Below are positions 18,108-26,500 of a DNA stretch of 64,000 nucleotides, piece by piece. Position numbers and translations under genes: made by a program. The stretch is from Rhodanobacter sp. DHG33 (lineage in GTDB: Bacteria; Pseudomonadota; Gammaproteobacteria; Xanthomonadales; Rhodanobacteraceae), in contig NZ_JACYXM010000004.1 of NCBI RefSeq assembly GCF_014843005.1, forward strand, positions 374,530-438,529. The letters are read 5' to 3'. The stretch's first letter is position 1, and each line of letters starts with the position of its first letter. The notes under the pieces were generated by a model, which searched no databases, was not told the origin of the DNA, and saw only the letters and a list, made by a program, of their open reading frames with translations.

Positions 18108-18113
18108 CATAAT
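18108..18113 (+). promoter_or_regulatory. possible -10 of the acetyltransferase-min operon
   Basis: CATAAT lies 58 bases before the acetyltransferase start. A poor -35-like GTGTAC lies 17 bases further upstream. This is the best promoter candidate in the gap between the kinase and the min cluster, but it is weak. Confidence 0.3.
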
Positions 18114-18171
18114 GCGCACTTGCCATGAGGCCGTGCCGGCCTTGGTTCATCTTCATCCTGCGGAGCAACGA

Positions 18172-18789
18172 ATGGCCCTCGCCATCCGCGACGTCAGCGA
18201 GCACGACCTTGACGCCGTGCTGGCCCTCAACAACGCCGGCGGTCAATCCATCATCGCCCTCGACGCCGTGCAGCTGCGCTACTTTTTCGAGCGCGCCGAC
18301 TACTTCCGCGTGGCCGAGATCGACGGCCACATCGCCGGCTTCCTGATCGCCCTGCGCGAAGACAGCGACTACCAGAGCCCGAACTACCGCTGGTTCAGCG
18401 AGCGGTACCCGGCGTTCCTGTACATCGACCGGATCGTGATCGCCAACACCTACCGCCGCCACGGCCTGGGCCGCATCTTCTATTGCGACGTGACCAGCTA
18501 CGCCGAGGTGCGCGTGCCGAAGCTGGCCTGCGAGGTCTTTCTGGAGCCGCGCGACGACGTGGTCGTGCTGTTCCACGGCACCTACGGGTTCCAGGAAGTG
18601 GGGCAGCAACGCATGGGGTCGAAGGGCCGCCAGGTGAGCCTGCTCGCCAAGGAACTGCCCAGCTATACCTACGTACGCGAAACTTGGCTGGCGCACGGCG
18701 GCCTGCCCGACGTGCCCTGGCTGGCCGAGCGCCTGCACTCCACCCCGACACCCAGCCCGCGCCGCATCGCCGGGGAGCGCCACTCTTGA
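18172..18789 (+). CDS. GNAT family N-acetyltransferase
   Basis: A 205-residue acetyltransferase. The acetyl-CoA loop is RRHGLGRIFY near residues 98-107, after the strand LYIDRIVIANTY. The start at 18172 has GGAG seven bases upstream. The stop codon overlaps the TTG start of minC (TTGA), so the gene is coupled to the division-site operon, an arrangement typical of Xanthomonadales. The acceptor substrate is not known, and no direct link to MinCDE function is visible. Confidence 0.88.
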   Translation: MALAIRDVSEHDLDAVLALNNAGGQSIIALDAVQLRYFFERADYFRVAEIDGHIAGFLIALREDSDYQSPNYRWFSERYPAFLYIDRIVIANTYRRHGLGRIFYCDVTSYAEVRVPKLACEVFLEPRDDVVVLFHGTYGFQEVGQQRMGSKGRQVSLLAKELPSYTYVRETWLAHGGLPDVPWLAERLHSTPTPSPRRIAGERHS

Positions 18790-19553
18790 ATGCAAAAATG
18801 GATACCGCCGATGCCTGCGACCTGCGCTTCGGCCAGGTGGGCATCGCCAACGTGCGCATCAAGCGCGTGGACGCCGCCGCGTTGTGCGAGGAACTGGAGC
18901 GCCGCGTGCGTTCCGCGCCGCAGCTGTTCGCCCGCGCCGCCGTGGTGCTGGACCTCAGCCACCTGCTGAAGCTGCCCGACGACGGCGCCGTCGACGCCCT
19001 GCTGGAAGCGGTGCGCAGCGCCGGCATGCTGCCGGTGGGCCTGGCCTACGGCACCAGCGAGACCGAGGCGCTGGCCAAGCGCATGGGCCTGCCGCTGATC
19101 GCGAAATTCCGCGCCGCCTACGAGCCTGCGGACGGCGCCCCCGCGCCGGCCGCGGCCCCGGCTCCCGCACCGGTGCACGAAACGGCGCAGGCAGCGGCGC
19201 CGCCCGAAGCCGCCCCCGGTCGGACGGAAGGCTCGCTGCACCACGACGGCGCCGTGCGCTCGGGCCAGCAGATCTACGCGCGCGACCGCGATCTCGTGGT
19301 CACCGGCATCGTCGCCAATGGCGCCGAAGTGATCGCCGACGGCGACATCCACATCTACGGCAGCCTGCGCGGCCGCGCGATGGCCGGCGCGCAGGGCGAC
19401 ACCGACGCGCGCATCTTCGTGCACGATTTCCGCGCCGAACTGGTGGCCATCGCCGGCCACTACCGCGTGTTCGAGCAGATTCCTAAAGACCTCGAAGGCC
19501 AGTCCGTGCGATGCTGGCTGGAAGGGGAAAAACTGCTGCTGGCCAAACTCTGA
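18786..19553 (+). CDS. minC: septum site-determining protein MinC
   Basis: A 255-residue FtsZ-polymerisation inhibitor recruited to the poles by MinD. The N-terminal domain runs to about residue 115. An Ala/Pro-rich linker follows, and then the C-terminal beta-helix domain (VRSGQQIYARDRDLVVTG, GDIHIYGSLRGRAMAGAQGD), which binds MinD. The chosen start is TTG at 18786, eight bases after GGGAG and overlapping the upstream stop. An in-frame ATG at 18798 is 20 bases from that Shine-Dalgarno and is less likely. Confidence 0.93.
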   Translation: MNAKMDTADACDLRFGQVGIANVRIKRVDAAALCEELERRVRSAPQLFARAAVVLDLSHLLKLPDDGAVDALLEAVRSAGMLPVGLAYGTSETEALAKRMGLPLIAKFRAAYEPADGAPAPAAAPAPAPVHETAQAAAPPEAAPGRTEGSLHHDGAVRSGQQIYARDRDLVVTGIVANGAEVIADGDIHIYGSLRGRAMAGAQGDTDARIFVHDFRAELVAIAGHYRVFEQIPKDLEGQSVRCWLEGEKLLLAKL

Positions 19554-19608
19554 CCGCACGCAGGCGCGACACCCACAACGACAATAAACGTAACCGGGAG
19601 ATGGTTCC

Positions 19609-20427
19609 TTGACCGCTGAAATCATAGTTGTCACTTCGGGCAAGGGCGGCGTCGGCAAGACCACGACCAGCGCTTCGCTCGCCACCGGCCTCGCGATGGC
19701 CGGCAAGAAGGTCGCGGTGATCGACTTCGACGTCGGCCTGCGCAACCTCGACCTCATCATGGGCTGCGAGCGCCGCGTGGTGTACGACTTCGTCAACGTC
19801 GTGCACGGCGAGGCCACGCTGAAGCAGGCGCTGATCAAGGACAAGCGTCACGAGAACCTCTACGTGCTGGCTGCCAGCCAGACCCGCGACAAGGACGCGC
19901 TGACCCAGGAAGGCGTGGAGAAGGTGCTCGACGGCCTGTCCGAAGACGGTTTCGACTACATCGTGTGCGACTCGCCCGCCGGCATCGAGAAGGGCGCGCA
20001 CCTGGCGATGTACTTCGCCGACATGGCGGTGGTGGTGGTCAACCCGGAAGTGTCCTCCGTGCGCGACTCCGACCGCATTCTCGGTTTGCTCGCCAGCAAG
20101 ACCCGCCATGCCGAACGCGCCGATGGCTCTACCGTCAAGCAGCACCTGCTGCTGACCCGCTACAACCCCGCACGCGTGGCCAGCGGCGACATGCTCAGCG
20201 TGAAGGACGTCGAGGAGATCCTCGGCATCACCGTGGTGGGCGTGATCCCGGAATCCGAGCAGGTGCTGGCCGCCTCCAACTCGGGCGTGCCGGTGATCCT
20301 CGACGAGGCCTCCAACGCTGGCCATGCCTACCACGACACCGTGGCCCGCATCCTTGGCGAGGAGCGCGCACTGCGCTTCCTGGAAGTGCCGAAGAAGGGC
20401 TTCCTGCAACGCGTATTCGGAGGCTGA
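19609..20427 (+). CDS. minD: septum site-determining ATPase MinD
   Basis: A 272-residue deviant-Walker ATPase that binds the membrane as an ATP dimer and oscillates with MinE. The P-loop is GKGGVGKT at residues 11-18 with signature lysine K12, and the C-terminal amphipathic membrane-targeting tail is [11 protein letters not shown]. The start is TTG, eight bases after GGGAG. An ATG lies immediately after that Shine-Dalgarno but opens only a three-codon frame (ATG GTT CCT TGA) whose stop overlaps the TTG. Confidence 0.97.
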   Translation: MTAEIIVVTSGKGGVGKTTTSASLATGLAMAGKKVAVIDFDVGLRNLDLIMGCERRVVYDFVNVVHGEATLKQALIKDKRHENLYVLAASQTRDKDALTQEGVEKVLDGLSEDGFDYIVCDSPAGIEKGAHLAMYFADMAVVVVNPEVSSVRDSDRILGLLASKTRHAERADGSTVKQHLLLTRYNPARVASGDMLSVKDVEEILGITVVGVIPESEQVLAASNSGVPVILDEASNAGHAYHDTVARILGEERALRFLEVPKKGFLQRVFGG

Positions 20428-20431
20428 GCCG

Positions 20432-20707
20432 ATGGGCATTCTCGACTTCCTGAAACGCAAGCCCGAACCCACTGCCGGTGTCGCCAAGGAACGCCTGCGC
20501 ATCATCGTGGCGCAGGAGCGCTCCACCCGCGGCGCGCCGGACTACCTGCCGCTGCTGCGCAACGAGTTGCTTGAAGTCATCAAGAAGTACGTCCACGTCG
20601 ATCTCGATGCGATCAACATCAACGTCGAGCACGACAGCGGACACGAGGTGCTGGAACTCTCGGTGGCGCTGCCCGAAGGCAAGGCCGCGTCCACCCCAGC
20701 CGGCTGA
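20432..20707 (+). CDS. minE: cell division topological specificity factor MinE
   Basis: A 91-residue protein that stimulates MinD ATPase and drives pole-to-pole oscillation. The N-terminal membrane-targeting helix is MGILDFLKR, the MinD-binding segment is [13 protein letters not shown], and the C-terminal dimerisation domain follows. It starts four bases after the minD stop with GGAGG inside the end of minD, completing the minCDE operon. Confidence 0.97.
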   Translation: MGILDFLKRKPEPTAGVAKERLRIIVAQERSTRGAPDYLPLLRNELLEVIKKYVHVDLDAININVEHDSGHEVLELSVALPEGKAASTPAG

Positions 20708-20745
20708 ACGCATCGCTGCCCGCCAGCGGCGGGCGGCGTTCCCCC

Positions 20746-21273
20746 ATGATCAACACCCCTCCCGATCACGGCGTGCTGCGCCTCGCCGACATCGGCGAAT
20801 CCGTGCCCGCTCCGCTGCTCGTCCGCTATGGCCTCGCCCTGCAGCGCGTGGACGACGGCACGCCGATTCCCGGCAGCTACTGGGGCGACGAGGAAGCCGG
20901 CATCATCGGCCATACCGTGTACGCGCGCGGCGACACGCCGGTGCATTCGCTGCTGCACGAGGCCTGCCACCTGATCGTGCTGCCCTCGGAACGGCGCGCA
21001 GCCGTGCATACCGACGCCACCGATTCCATCGAGGAAGAGGACGCCACCTGCTACCTGCAGATCGTGCTGGCCGACGAACTGCCCGGCGTGGGCCGCGTAC
21101 GCCTGATGACGGACATGGACGCCTGGGGTTACAACTTCCGGCTCGGCTCCACTCGCGCATGGTTCGAGCAGGACGCGGAGAACGCACGGCGCTGGCTGGT
21201 CGAGCGCGGCCTGCTCACGCACGAGGGCAAGCCTTCCGTCGCGCCTGACGCTACGATGCGCGCTGCCGACTGA
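20746..21273 (+). CDS. zincin-like protein with an HEACH motif
   Basis: A 175-residue uncharacterised protein. It has an HExxH-type motif, H71-E72-A73-C74-H75 (SLLHEACHLIV), and a downstream acidic run, EEEDATCYLQ near residues 96-105, positioned to supply a third metal ligand as in gluzincin-type metallopeptidases. There is no signal peptide, so it is probably cytosolic. It lies 38 bases after minE on the same strand and may be in the min operon. Peptidase activity is inferred only from the motif. Confidence 0.75.
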   Translation: MINTPPDHGVLRLADIGESVPAPLLVRYGLALQRVDDGTPIPGSYWGDEEAGIIGHTVYARGDTPVHSLLHEACHLIVLPSERRAAVHTDATDSIEEEDATCYLQIVLADELPGVGRVRLMTDMDAWGYNFRLGSTRAWFEQDAENARRWLVERGLLTHEGKPSVAPDATMRAAD

Positions 21274-21297
21274 CTCTTTTCCCTTTGCAGGCACGCC

Positions 21298-22377
21298 GTG
21301 GCGCGATCACCGCACGACTCCTTCGACCTCGACCATCTGCGCCGCCGCATGGCGCGCGGCCTGATGCGCCTGCTGTACGGCAAGGGCGCCGAGCCCAGCG
21401 GCGAACCGCTGCCGCGCCGCGGCATCTATCGCATCCTCGTCTGCCACGTCAGCCACACGCTGGGCAATGCCCTGCTGCTGACGCCGCTGATCCAGGAACT
21501 GGAGGCCACCTATCCGGGCGCCGAGATCGACATCGTCACGCGCAGCCAGGTGGGCGAGGTGCTGTACGGCCACTATGACCGCGTGAGCCAGGTGTTCCAG
21601 CTGCCCGCGCACGGTTTCGGCCACCCGATCCAGTGGCTGCGCGCCACGCGCGGCATGCGCAAGGCGCACTACGACCTCGCCATCGACGCCGACCCGCAGT
21701 CGCAGACCGGCCGCCTGCTGCTGCTGAAGGCGCGCGCCACCTGGACGCTGGGTTTCAGCGGCCGCAAGAAGAGCGGCAGCGTGACGCACGCGGTCGAAGT
21801 GCCCGAGCACGTGCAGAACAAGGGCCAGCGCCCGGTGTACCTGCTGCGCAAGGCGCTCGGCGTGAGCACCGAAACCGACTACCCCGTACCCGACCTGCGC
21901 CTCGACGACGCCGAGCGCGCGCAGGGCCGGCGCGTGCTGGAGCATGTGCTCGCCACTGCGCCTGCCGATCCAGCGCACCGCAAGGTCATCGGCGTATTCG
22001 CCAACGCCACCGGGCCCAAGCTGCTCGGCACGGACTGGTGGAATCCCCTGCTCAGGACGCTGGAACAGCTGCGCCCGGATTGGCGGCTGGTGGAGATCGT
22101 GCCGATGAGCGGCCACTCCATGCTGGACTCGCGCTACCCCAGCTACTTCTCCACCGATCTGCGCCAGCTCGGCGGGGTGCTCGCCAACCTCGACGGCTAC
22201 CTCAGCCTCGACTGCGGCATCATGCATCTCGCCTACGCCTCGCGCGTACCCACGCTGGGCATCTTCACCACCACGCGCGCCGACGAATGGGGCCCCTACG
22301 GCCCCGGCAACCACGTGATCGCCGCCTACGACCTCGCGCCCGATGCCGTGGCGCGGGAGCTCGCCGCGCATCTGTGA
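21298..22377 (+). CDS. glycosyltransferase family 9 (heptosyltransferase-like)
   Basis: A 359-residue GT-B enzyme of the LPS heptosyltransferase family. The N-terminal nucleotide-fold strand is RILVCHVSHTLGNALLLTPL. The acceptor and donor regions include GVFANATGPKLLGTDWW and the donor-site block LDCGIMHLAYASRVPTLGIF. The start is GTG at 21298; the Shine-Dalgarno is weak, and the Met at residue 18 is an alternative. The sugar and acceptor cannot be read from the sequence, but LPS core or another surface glycan is likely. Confidence 0.87.
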   Translation: MARSPHDSFDLDHLRRRMARGLMRLLYGKGAEPSGEPLPRRGIYRILVCHVSHTLGNALLLTPLIQELEATYPGAEIDIVTRSQVGEVLYGHYDRVSQVFQLPAHGFGHPIQWLRATRGMRKAHYDLAIDADPQSQTGRLLLLKARATWTLGFSGRKKSGSVTHAVEVPEHVQNKGQRPVYLLRKALGVSTETDYPVPDLRLDDAERAQGRRVLEHVLATAPADPAHRKVIGVFANATGPKLLGTDWWNPLLRTLEQLRPDWRLVEIVPMSGHSMLDSRYPSYFSTDLRQLGGVLANLDGYLSLDCGIMHLAYASRVPTLGIFTTTRADEWGPYGPGNHVIAAYDLAPDAVARELAAHL

Positions 22378-22473
22378 GCGGAAGCGCGGCGCATCGTGCC
22401 GCGTCGTGCGCTAGGCTTCCCCGGTTGTCGCACCGCCCGCGTGCGACGCGACTCGCCACCATGGGGAACCCCG

Positions 22474-24246
22474 ATGAAACCGCTCAGCCGGATCGCCTGC
22501 GCCATTGCCCTCGCCCTGCCACTGGGCAGCACCGCCTTCGCCGCACAGCCCGTGCCGGCCGACCCCGCCGCCGCCGACCAGGCCTTCACGCATCTGGCCG
22601 ACCAGTATTTCGACACCTACTACTTCCCCACCAACCCCAGCACCGCCACATCCGACGGTTTCCATGCATGGGACGGCAAGCTGGAGGACTACTCGCGCGC
22701 CGGCGTGGACGCCAACGTCAAGGCGCTGAAGCAGTGGGAGGCGCGCGTTGCGGCCGTCGATCCGAACACGCTCGGCCAGTTCATCCGCGGCGACCGCGAG
22801 CTGGTGCTCAACAACATCCGCAGCACCCTGCTCACGCTGCAGACCATCCGGCCGTGGCAAAAGAACCCCGACACCTATTCCAGCGGCATCACCAGCAGCG
22901 CGTTCACCCTGATGGAGCGCAAGTTCGCCTCGCCCGAGACGCGGCTGCGCGCGCTGATCTCCCGCGAGAAGCAGATGCCCGGTGCCCTGGCCGACGCGCG
23001 CAAGAACCTCGACAACCCGCCGGCGATCTACACGCAGATCGCGCTGGAACAGCTGCCCGGGCTGGTGGATTTCTTCCAGCACGACGTGCCCTCGGCCTTC
23101 GCCGACGTCACCGACGCGACGCTCAAGCAGCAGTTCGCCGACAGCAACAGCGCGGTCATCAAGGCCCTGCAGGATTACCAGAGCTGGCTGAAGACCGATG
23201 TGCTCCCGCGCTCGCACGGCGACTTCCGCCTCGGCGCGCAGGCCTACCGCGACAAGCTGAAGTACGACGAGATGGTCACCCTGCCACTCGACCAGCTGAT
23301 TGCCATCGACACCGCGAACATGCACGCCAACCAGCAGCAGTTCGCCAAGGTGGCGCACGAGCTCGACCCCACCAAGACGCCGCAGCAGGTGCTGGCCGAA
23401 CTGGCCGCCGACCATCCCGCGCCGGACAAGCTGCTGACCGTGTTCCGCGACAGCCTCGGCAAGCTGGTGACCTTCATCCGGCAACAGCACATCATCACGA
23501 TTCCCTCCGACGTGCTGCCCCTGGTGGAGGAAACGCCGCCCTTCATGCGCGCCACCACCTTCGCCTCGATGGACACGCCCGGGCCGTACGAGACGGTGGC
23601 GAAGGAGGCCTACCTCAACGTCACCCTGCCCGACCCGTCGTGGGACAAGCAGCACACCGACGAATTCATGGCGCAGTTCAGCTATCCGGTGATCAACAGC
23701 GTGGCCACGCACGAGGCCTACCCGGGCCACTACGTGCAGTTCCTCTGGATGCATCACCTGGACGACCGCGTACGCAAGCTGCTGGGCGCGAACACCAACG
23801 TGGAAGGCTGGGCGCACTACTGCGAACAGATGATGCTGGACGAAGGGCTGGCGCAGTACCTCTACCCGAACGATCACCGCCAGCAACTGCTGCTGCGCCT
23901 CGGCCAGCTGCAGGACGCGCTGCTGCGCAACGCGCGCTTCATCGTCGGCATCAAGCTGCACACGGGCCAGATGACGATGGACCAGGCCATAGCTTTCTTC
24001 GTCAAGGAAGGCTACCAGTCGCGCGCCGTGGGCGAAGTGGAAACCAAGCGCGGCACCTCCGACCCCACCTACCTCTACTACACGCTGGGCAAGCTGGAGA
24101 TCCTCAAGCTGCGCGCCGACGTGCAGAAGAAGCAGGGCAAGGACTTCAACCTCGAGCGTTTCCACAACGCCTTCATGCAGCAGGGCTTCGCCCCGATCGT
24201 CATCGTGCGCAAGGCCATGCTGGGGAACGATTCGCCGGTGCTGTGA
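22474..24246 (+). CDS. secreted DUF885 family metallopeptidase-like protein
   Basis: A 590-residue protein with a clear Sec signal (MKPLSRIACAIALALP, cleavage likely near STAFAAQ). The DUF885 zinc motif H413-E-A-Y-P-G-H419 is intact, with a downstream GWAHYCEQMMLDEG block carrying the third ligand. The family is structurally like carboxypeptidase Taq/M32-type zincins, and periplasmic peptidase activity is inferred. The start has GGGGA seven bases upstream. The gene stands alone, about 97 bases before the DUF2235 gene. Confidence 0.9.
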   Translation: MKPLSRIACAIALALPLGSTAFAAQPVPADPAAADQAFTHLADQYFDTYYFPTNPSTATSDGFHAWDGKLEDYSRAGVDANVKALKQWEARVAAVDPNTLGQFIRGDRELVLNNIRSTLLTLQTIRPWQKNPDTYSSGITSSAFTLMERKFASPETRLRALISREKQMPGALADARKNLDNPPAIYTQIALEQLPGLVDFFQHDVPSAFADVTDATLKQQFADSNSAVIKALQDYQSWLKTDVLPRSHGDFRLGAQAYRDKLKYDEMVTLPLDQLIAIDTANMHANQQQFAKVAHELDPTKTPQQVLAELAADHPAPDKLLTVFRDSLGKLVTFIRQQHIITIPSDVLPLVEETPPFMRATTFASMDTPGPYETVAKEAYLNVTLPDPSWDKQHTDEFMAQFSYPVINSVATHEAYPGHYVQFLWMHHLDDRVRKLLGANTNVEGWAHYCEQMMLDEGLAQYLYPNDHRQQLLLRLGQLQDALLRNARFIVGIKLHTGQMTMDQAIAFFVKEGYQSRAVGEVETKRGTSDPTYLYYTLGKLEILKLRADVQKKQGKDFNLERFHNAFMQQGFAPIVIVRKAMLGNDSPVL

Positions 24247-24343
24247 CGTGGCGCAACGTCCGCGCCCTGCCGGGCGCGGACGATGGCTCGACGCACCAAC
24301 ACCTGACAGAGGGATGCCGCCGCATGCCGACACGGAGGACGAC

Positions 24344-25447
24344 ATGAGCACACGCAGGCTGGTGGCCCTGTTCGACGGCACCTGGAACAAGCCCGAGTCG
24401 AACACCAACGTCGAGCGTCTGTGCCGGCTGATCGCGCCGCGCGATGCAGCCGGCGTCGAGCAGCTCGTCAACTACATCCCCGGCGTAGGCGTGGCGCCGG
24501 GCATGGCCCACCTGCTCGGCGGCGCGTTCGGCTACGGCCTCTCCGGCAACGTGAAGGACGGTTACCGCTGGTTGTGCGAGCAATGGCAACCCGGCGACGA
24601 AATCTGGCTGTTCGGCTTCAGCCGCGGAGCCTATACCGCGCGCAGCCTCGGCGGCCTGATCCGCAAGTGCGGCCTGCTGCGCCGCGACGGCAACGGCGCC
24701 ATCACCGATGCCGCGGTGACAGCCGCCTACGCGTTCTACCGCGACACTGCGATCAAGCCCGGCGACGACGACGCGACAGCCTGGCGCGCCGCGCACTCGG
24801 TGGAGACGGACATCCATTTCGTCGGCGTGTGGGACACCGTGGGTTCGCTGGGCATCCCGCACACCGCCGCGTGGTTTCCGTACGCCCGTGCGCGCTACCA
24901 GTTCCACGACACCGACATCAGCTACATCGTCAAGCACGCCTACCAGGCCCTGGCGCTGGACGAACACCGCGCCGACTTCGCCCCGGCCAAGTGGGTGCGC
25001 AACCCCGCGATGCTCGCTCCCGGCGAGTCGCCCACCGCGAAGAAGCCCGAGCAGATCGAGGTGGAGCAGCGCTGGTTCGTGGGCGCGCACGCCGACGTGG
25101 GCGGCGGCAACGACCACGACGGCGCCGGCCGCAGCCCCGACCCGCTGCCGGACCTGCCGCTGGCCTGGCTGCAGCGCAAGGCGATGGCCGCCGGGCTGGC
25201 CTGCACCACGCTGGTCGCCCCGGCTGCCGATGCCGCGCTCGGCATACCGCGCGACTCCTACGGCGAATTCATGGGCGGTATCTACAAGCTGTTCAAGCCG
25301 CGGTTCGGCCGGGTGATCGGCAACGGCATCAACGAGACCGTGGACGAATCGGTGTGGCGACACGCCAGGCTCACCACCTACCGTTCGCTCACACTGGCGC
25401 GGGCGATGCGCGACGACGTGATCGCCGCACCGCCCGGCGTGGCTTGA
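24344..25447 (+). CDS. DUF2235 alpha/beta-hydrolase
   Basis: A 367-residue protein of the DUF2235 family, to which several type VI phospholipase effectors (Tle) belong. The N-terminal motif FDGTWN is at residues 10-15, the nucleophile elbow GFSRGA has S93, and an Asp-containing strand, HFVGVWDTVGSLG, and a later His in RWFVGAHADVGGG complete a probable catalytic triad. GGAGGA precedes the start. There is no signal peptide and no neighbouring vgrG, PAAR or immunity-like lipoprotein, so it may be a housekeeping lipase rather than a toxin. Confidence 0.88.
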   Translation: MSTRRLVALFDGTWNKPESNTNVERLCRLIAPRDAAGVEQLVNYIPGVGVAPGMAHLLGGAFGYGLSGNVKDGYRWLCEQWQPGDEIWLFGFSRGAYTARSLGGLIRKCGLLRRDGNGAITDAAVTAAYAFYRDTAIKPGDDDATAWRAAHSVETDIHFVGVWDTVGSLGIPHTAAWFPYARARYQFHDTDISYIVKHAYQALALDEHRADFAPAKWVRNPAMLAPGESPTAKKPEQIEVEQRWFVGAHADVGGGNDHDGAGRSPDPLPDLPLAWLQRKAMAAGLACTTLVAPAADAALGIPRDSYGEFMGGIYKLFKPRFGRVIGNGINETVDESVWRHARLTTYRSLTLARAMRDDVIAAPPGVA

Positions 25448-25484
25448 CCCCGGGCCTACCCCATCGGCTAGCATGCCGGCTCAT

Positions 25485-25573
25485 GAGGGAGATGGCATGC
25501 CTCCCGTTCCGCCATGCGTTGCGCGCGGAACGAACCGCCCACGTGCGAAAGCACCGAAGCTGATGATGCCTGC
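25485..25573 (+). promoter_or_regulatory. fluoride riboswitch (crcB motif) aptamer
   Basis: The core matches the fluoride aptamer. GGGAG at 25487-25491 pairs with CTCCC at 25501-25505 around GATGGCAT. AACCGCC is at 25533-25539. A GTGC-GAAA-GCAC hairpin (25543-25554) is followed by the hallmark GCTGATGATGCCTGC (25559-25573). GGCAT (25494-25498) can form the pseudoknot with ATGCC (25566-25570). An extra 7-bp hairpin, GTTCCGC/GCGGAAC (25506-25512 with 25525-25531), is inserted after the first stem. It lies directly upstream of two fluC/crcB genes, the usual targets. Confidence 0.88.
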
Positions 25574-25592
25574 ACCACCGGATTCCGGCGGC

Positions 25593-25636
25593 GCAGGCGT
25601 GCCTGTCGTCGCGAACCATCGCCATGCAGACAGGAG
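25593..25636 (+). promoter_or_regulatory. putative SD-sequestering expression platform of the fluoride riboswitch
   Basis: GCAGGC (25593-25598) complements the aptamer's GCCTGC (25568-25573). CCTGTC (25602-25607) can pair with GCAGG or with GACAGG (25629-25634). The last overlaps the fluC Shine-Dalgarno AGGAG (25632-25636). The chain of alternatives fits translational control with release in fluoride. This is inferred from base pairing only. Confidence 0.55.
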
Positions 25637-25645
25637 ATGCCACCC

Positions 25646-26029
25646 GTGAGTTTTGCTGGATTCGTTGCCGTGGGCCTGGGCGGCATGCTCGGCTGCTGGC
25701 TGCGCTGGGCGCTGGGCGTGCTGCTGAACCCGGTGTTCCCGACCCTGCCGCTGGGCACGCTGACCGCCAACCTGGTCGGCGGCATCGTCATGGGCCTGGT
25801 GATGGCCGTGTTCAGCCACTACCCGGCGATACCGCAGGCGGCGCAACTGTTCGTCACCACCGGCCTTCTCGGTGGCCTGACCACTTTTTCGACCTTTTCC
25901 GCCGAGGCCAACACGCTGCTGCTGCGCCGGCAGACGCTATGGACCTTCATCCACGTGATGGCGCACCTGGCCGGCACGCTGGCGCTGACCATGCTCGGCA
26001 TCGCCCTCGTCCATAGCGTGCTGCACTGA
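25646..26029 (+). CDS. fluoride ion channel Fluc/CrcB, copy 1
   Basis: A 127-residue four-helix Fluc channel that exports fluoride. Family marks are GCWLRW near the N-terminus, GTLTANLVGG and the LGGLTTFSTFSAEA segment with the helix-break Na+/F- residues. The start is taken as GTG at 25646, nine bases after AGGAG; the in-frame ATG at 25637 abuts the Shine-Dalgarno and is unlikely. It is the first gene behind a fluoride riboswitch and is followed by a second fluC. Confidence 0.93.
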   Translation: MSFAGFVAVGLGGMLGCWLRWALGVLLNPVFPTLPLGTLTANLVGGIVMGLVMAVFSHYPAIPQAAQLFVTTGLLGGLTTFSTFSAEANTLLLRRQTLWTFIHVMAHLAGTLALTMLGIALVHSVLH

Positions 26030-26083
26030 CATGCCGATGCGAAACGCCCCGAATCGCCGCAGCACCCGCCGGGAGAACGCGCC

Positions 26084-26485
26084 GTGAATTTCTCCGGATT
26101 CCTCGCCGTGGGCCTGGGTGGCCTGCTGGGTTGCTGGCTGCGCTGGATCCTGGCCGTGCTGCTCAACCACCTCTTCCCCGATCTGCCGCCCGGCACGCTC
26201 GCCGCCAACCTCGTCGGCGGCCTGCTCATGGGCTGCCTGATGGGCCTGTTCGAGCGCTCCCAGGCCCTGCCGCCGGCCGTGCGCCTGTTCGCCGCCACCG
26301 GCTTCCTGGGCGGCCTGACCACCTTCTCCACCTTTTCCGCCGAAGCCAACACCTTGATCTTGCGTGGACAGTACATGTGGTTTGGTCTGCATGTGGCAGC
26401 CCACCTCTTCGGCACGCTGCTGCTCACCTTGTTCGGCATCTTCCTTATCCGAAGCATCCTGCGTCGCCCTACGGACGCCCACTGA
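26084..26485 (+). CDS. fluoride ion channel Fluc/CrcB, copy 2
   Basis: A 133-residue paralogue of the preceding channel with the same landmarks (GCWLRW, GTLAANLVGG, LGGLTTFSTFSAEA). It also begins with GTG, eight bases after GGGAG. Tandem fluC pairs in other bacteria often encode oppositely oriented subunits of a heterodimer, whereas single genes make dual-topology homodimers. Both copies look intact, so either arrangement is possible. It is 54 bases after copy 1 and 15 bases before the DUF190 gene. Confidence 0.93.
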   Translation: MNFSGFLAVGLGGLLGCWLRWILAVLLNHLFPDLPPGTLAANLVGGLLMGCLMGLFERSQALPPAVRLFAATGFLGGLTTFSTFSAEANTLILRGQYMWFGLHVAAHLFGTLLLTLFGIFLIRSILRRPTDAH

Positions 26486-26500
26486 TTCGAAGGAAACGGT

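Noticed and set aside
19601-19612. ATG at 19601 as the minD start
   Set aside because: It is out of frame and reaches TGA after three codons; TTG at 19609 gives the conserved N-terminus.
24344-25447. Type VI secretion toxin-immunity locus
   Set aside because: Only the hydrolase is present; downstream genes belong to the fluoride operon and none resembles an immunity or delivery protein.
25637-25645. ATG at 25637 as start of the first fluC gene
   Set aside because: It touches the AGGAG ribosome site with no spacer; the GTG nine bases later has correct spacing and matches the GTG start of the second copy.
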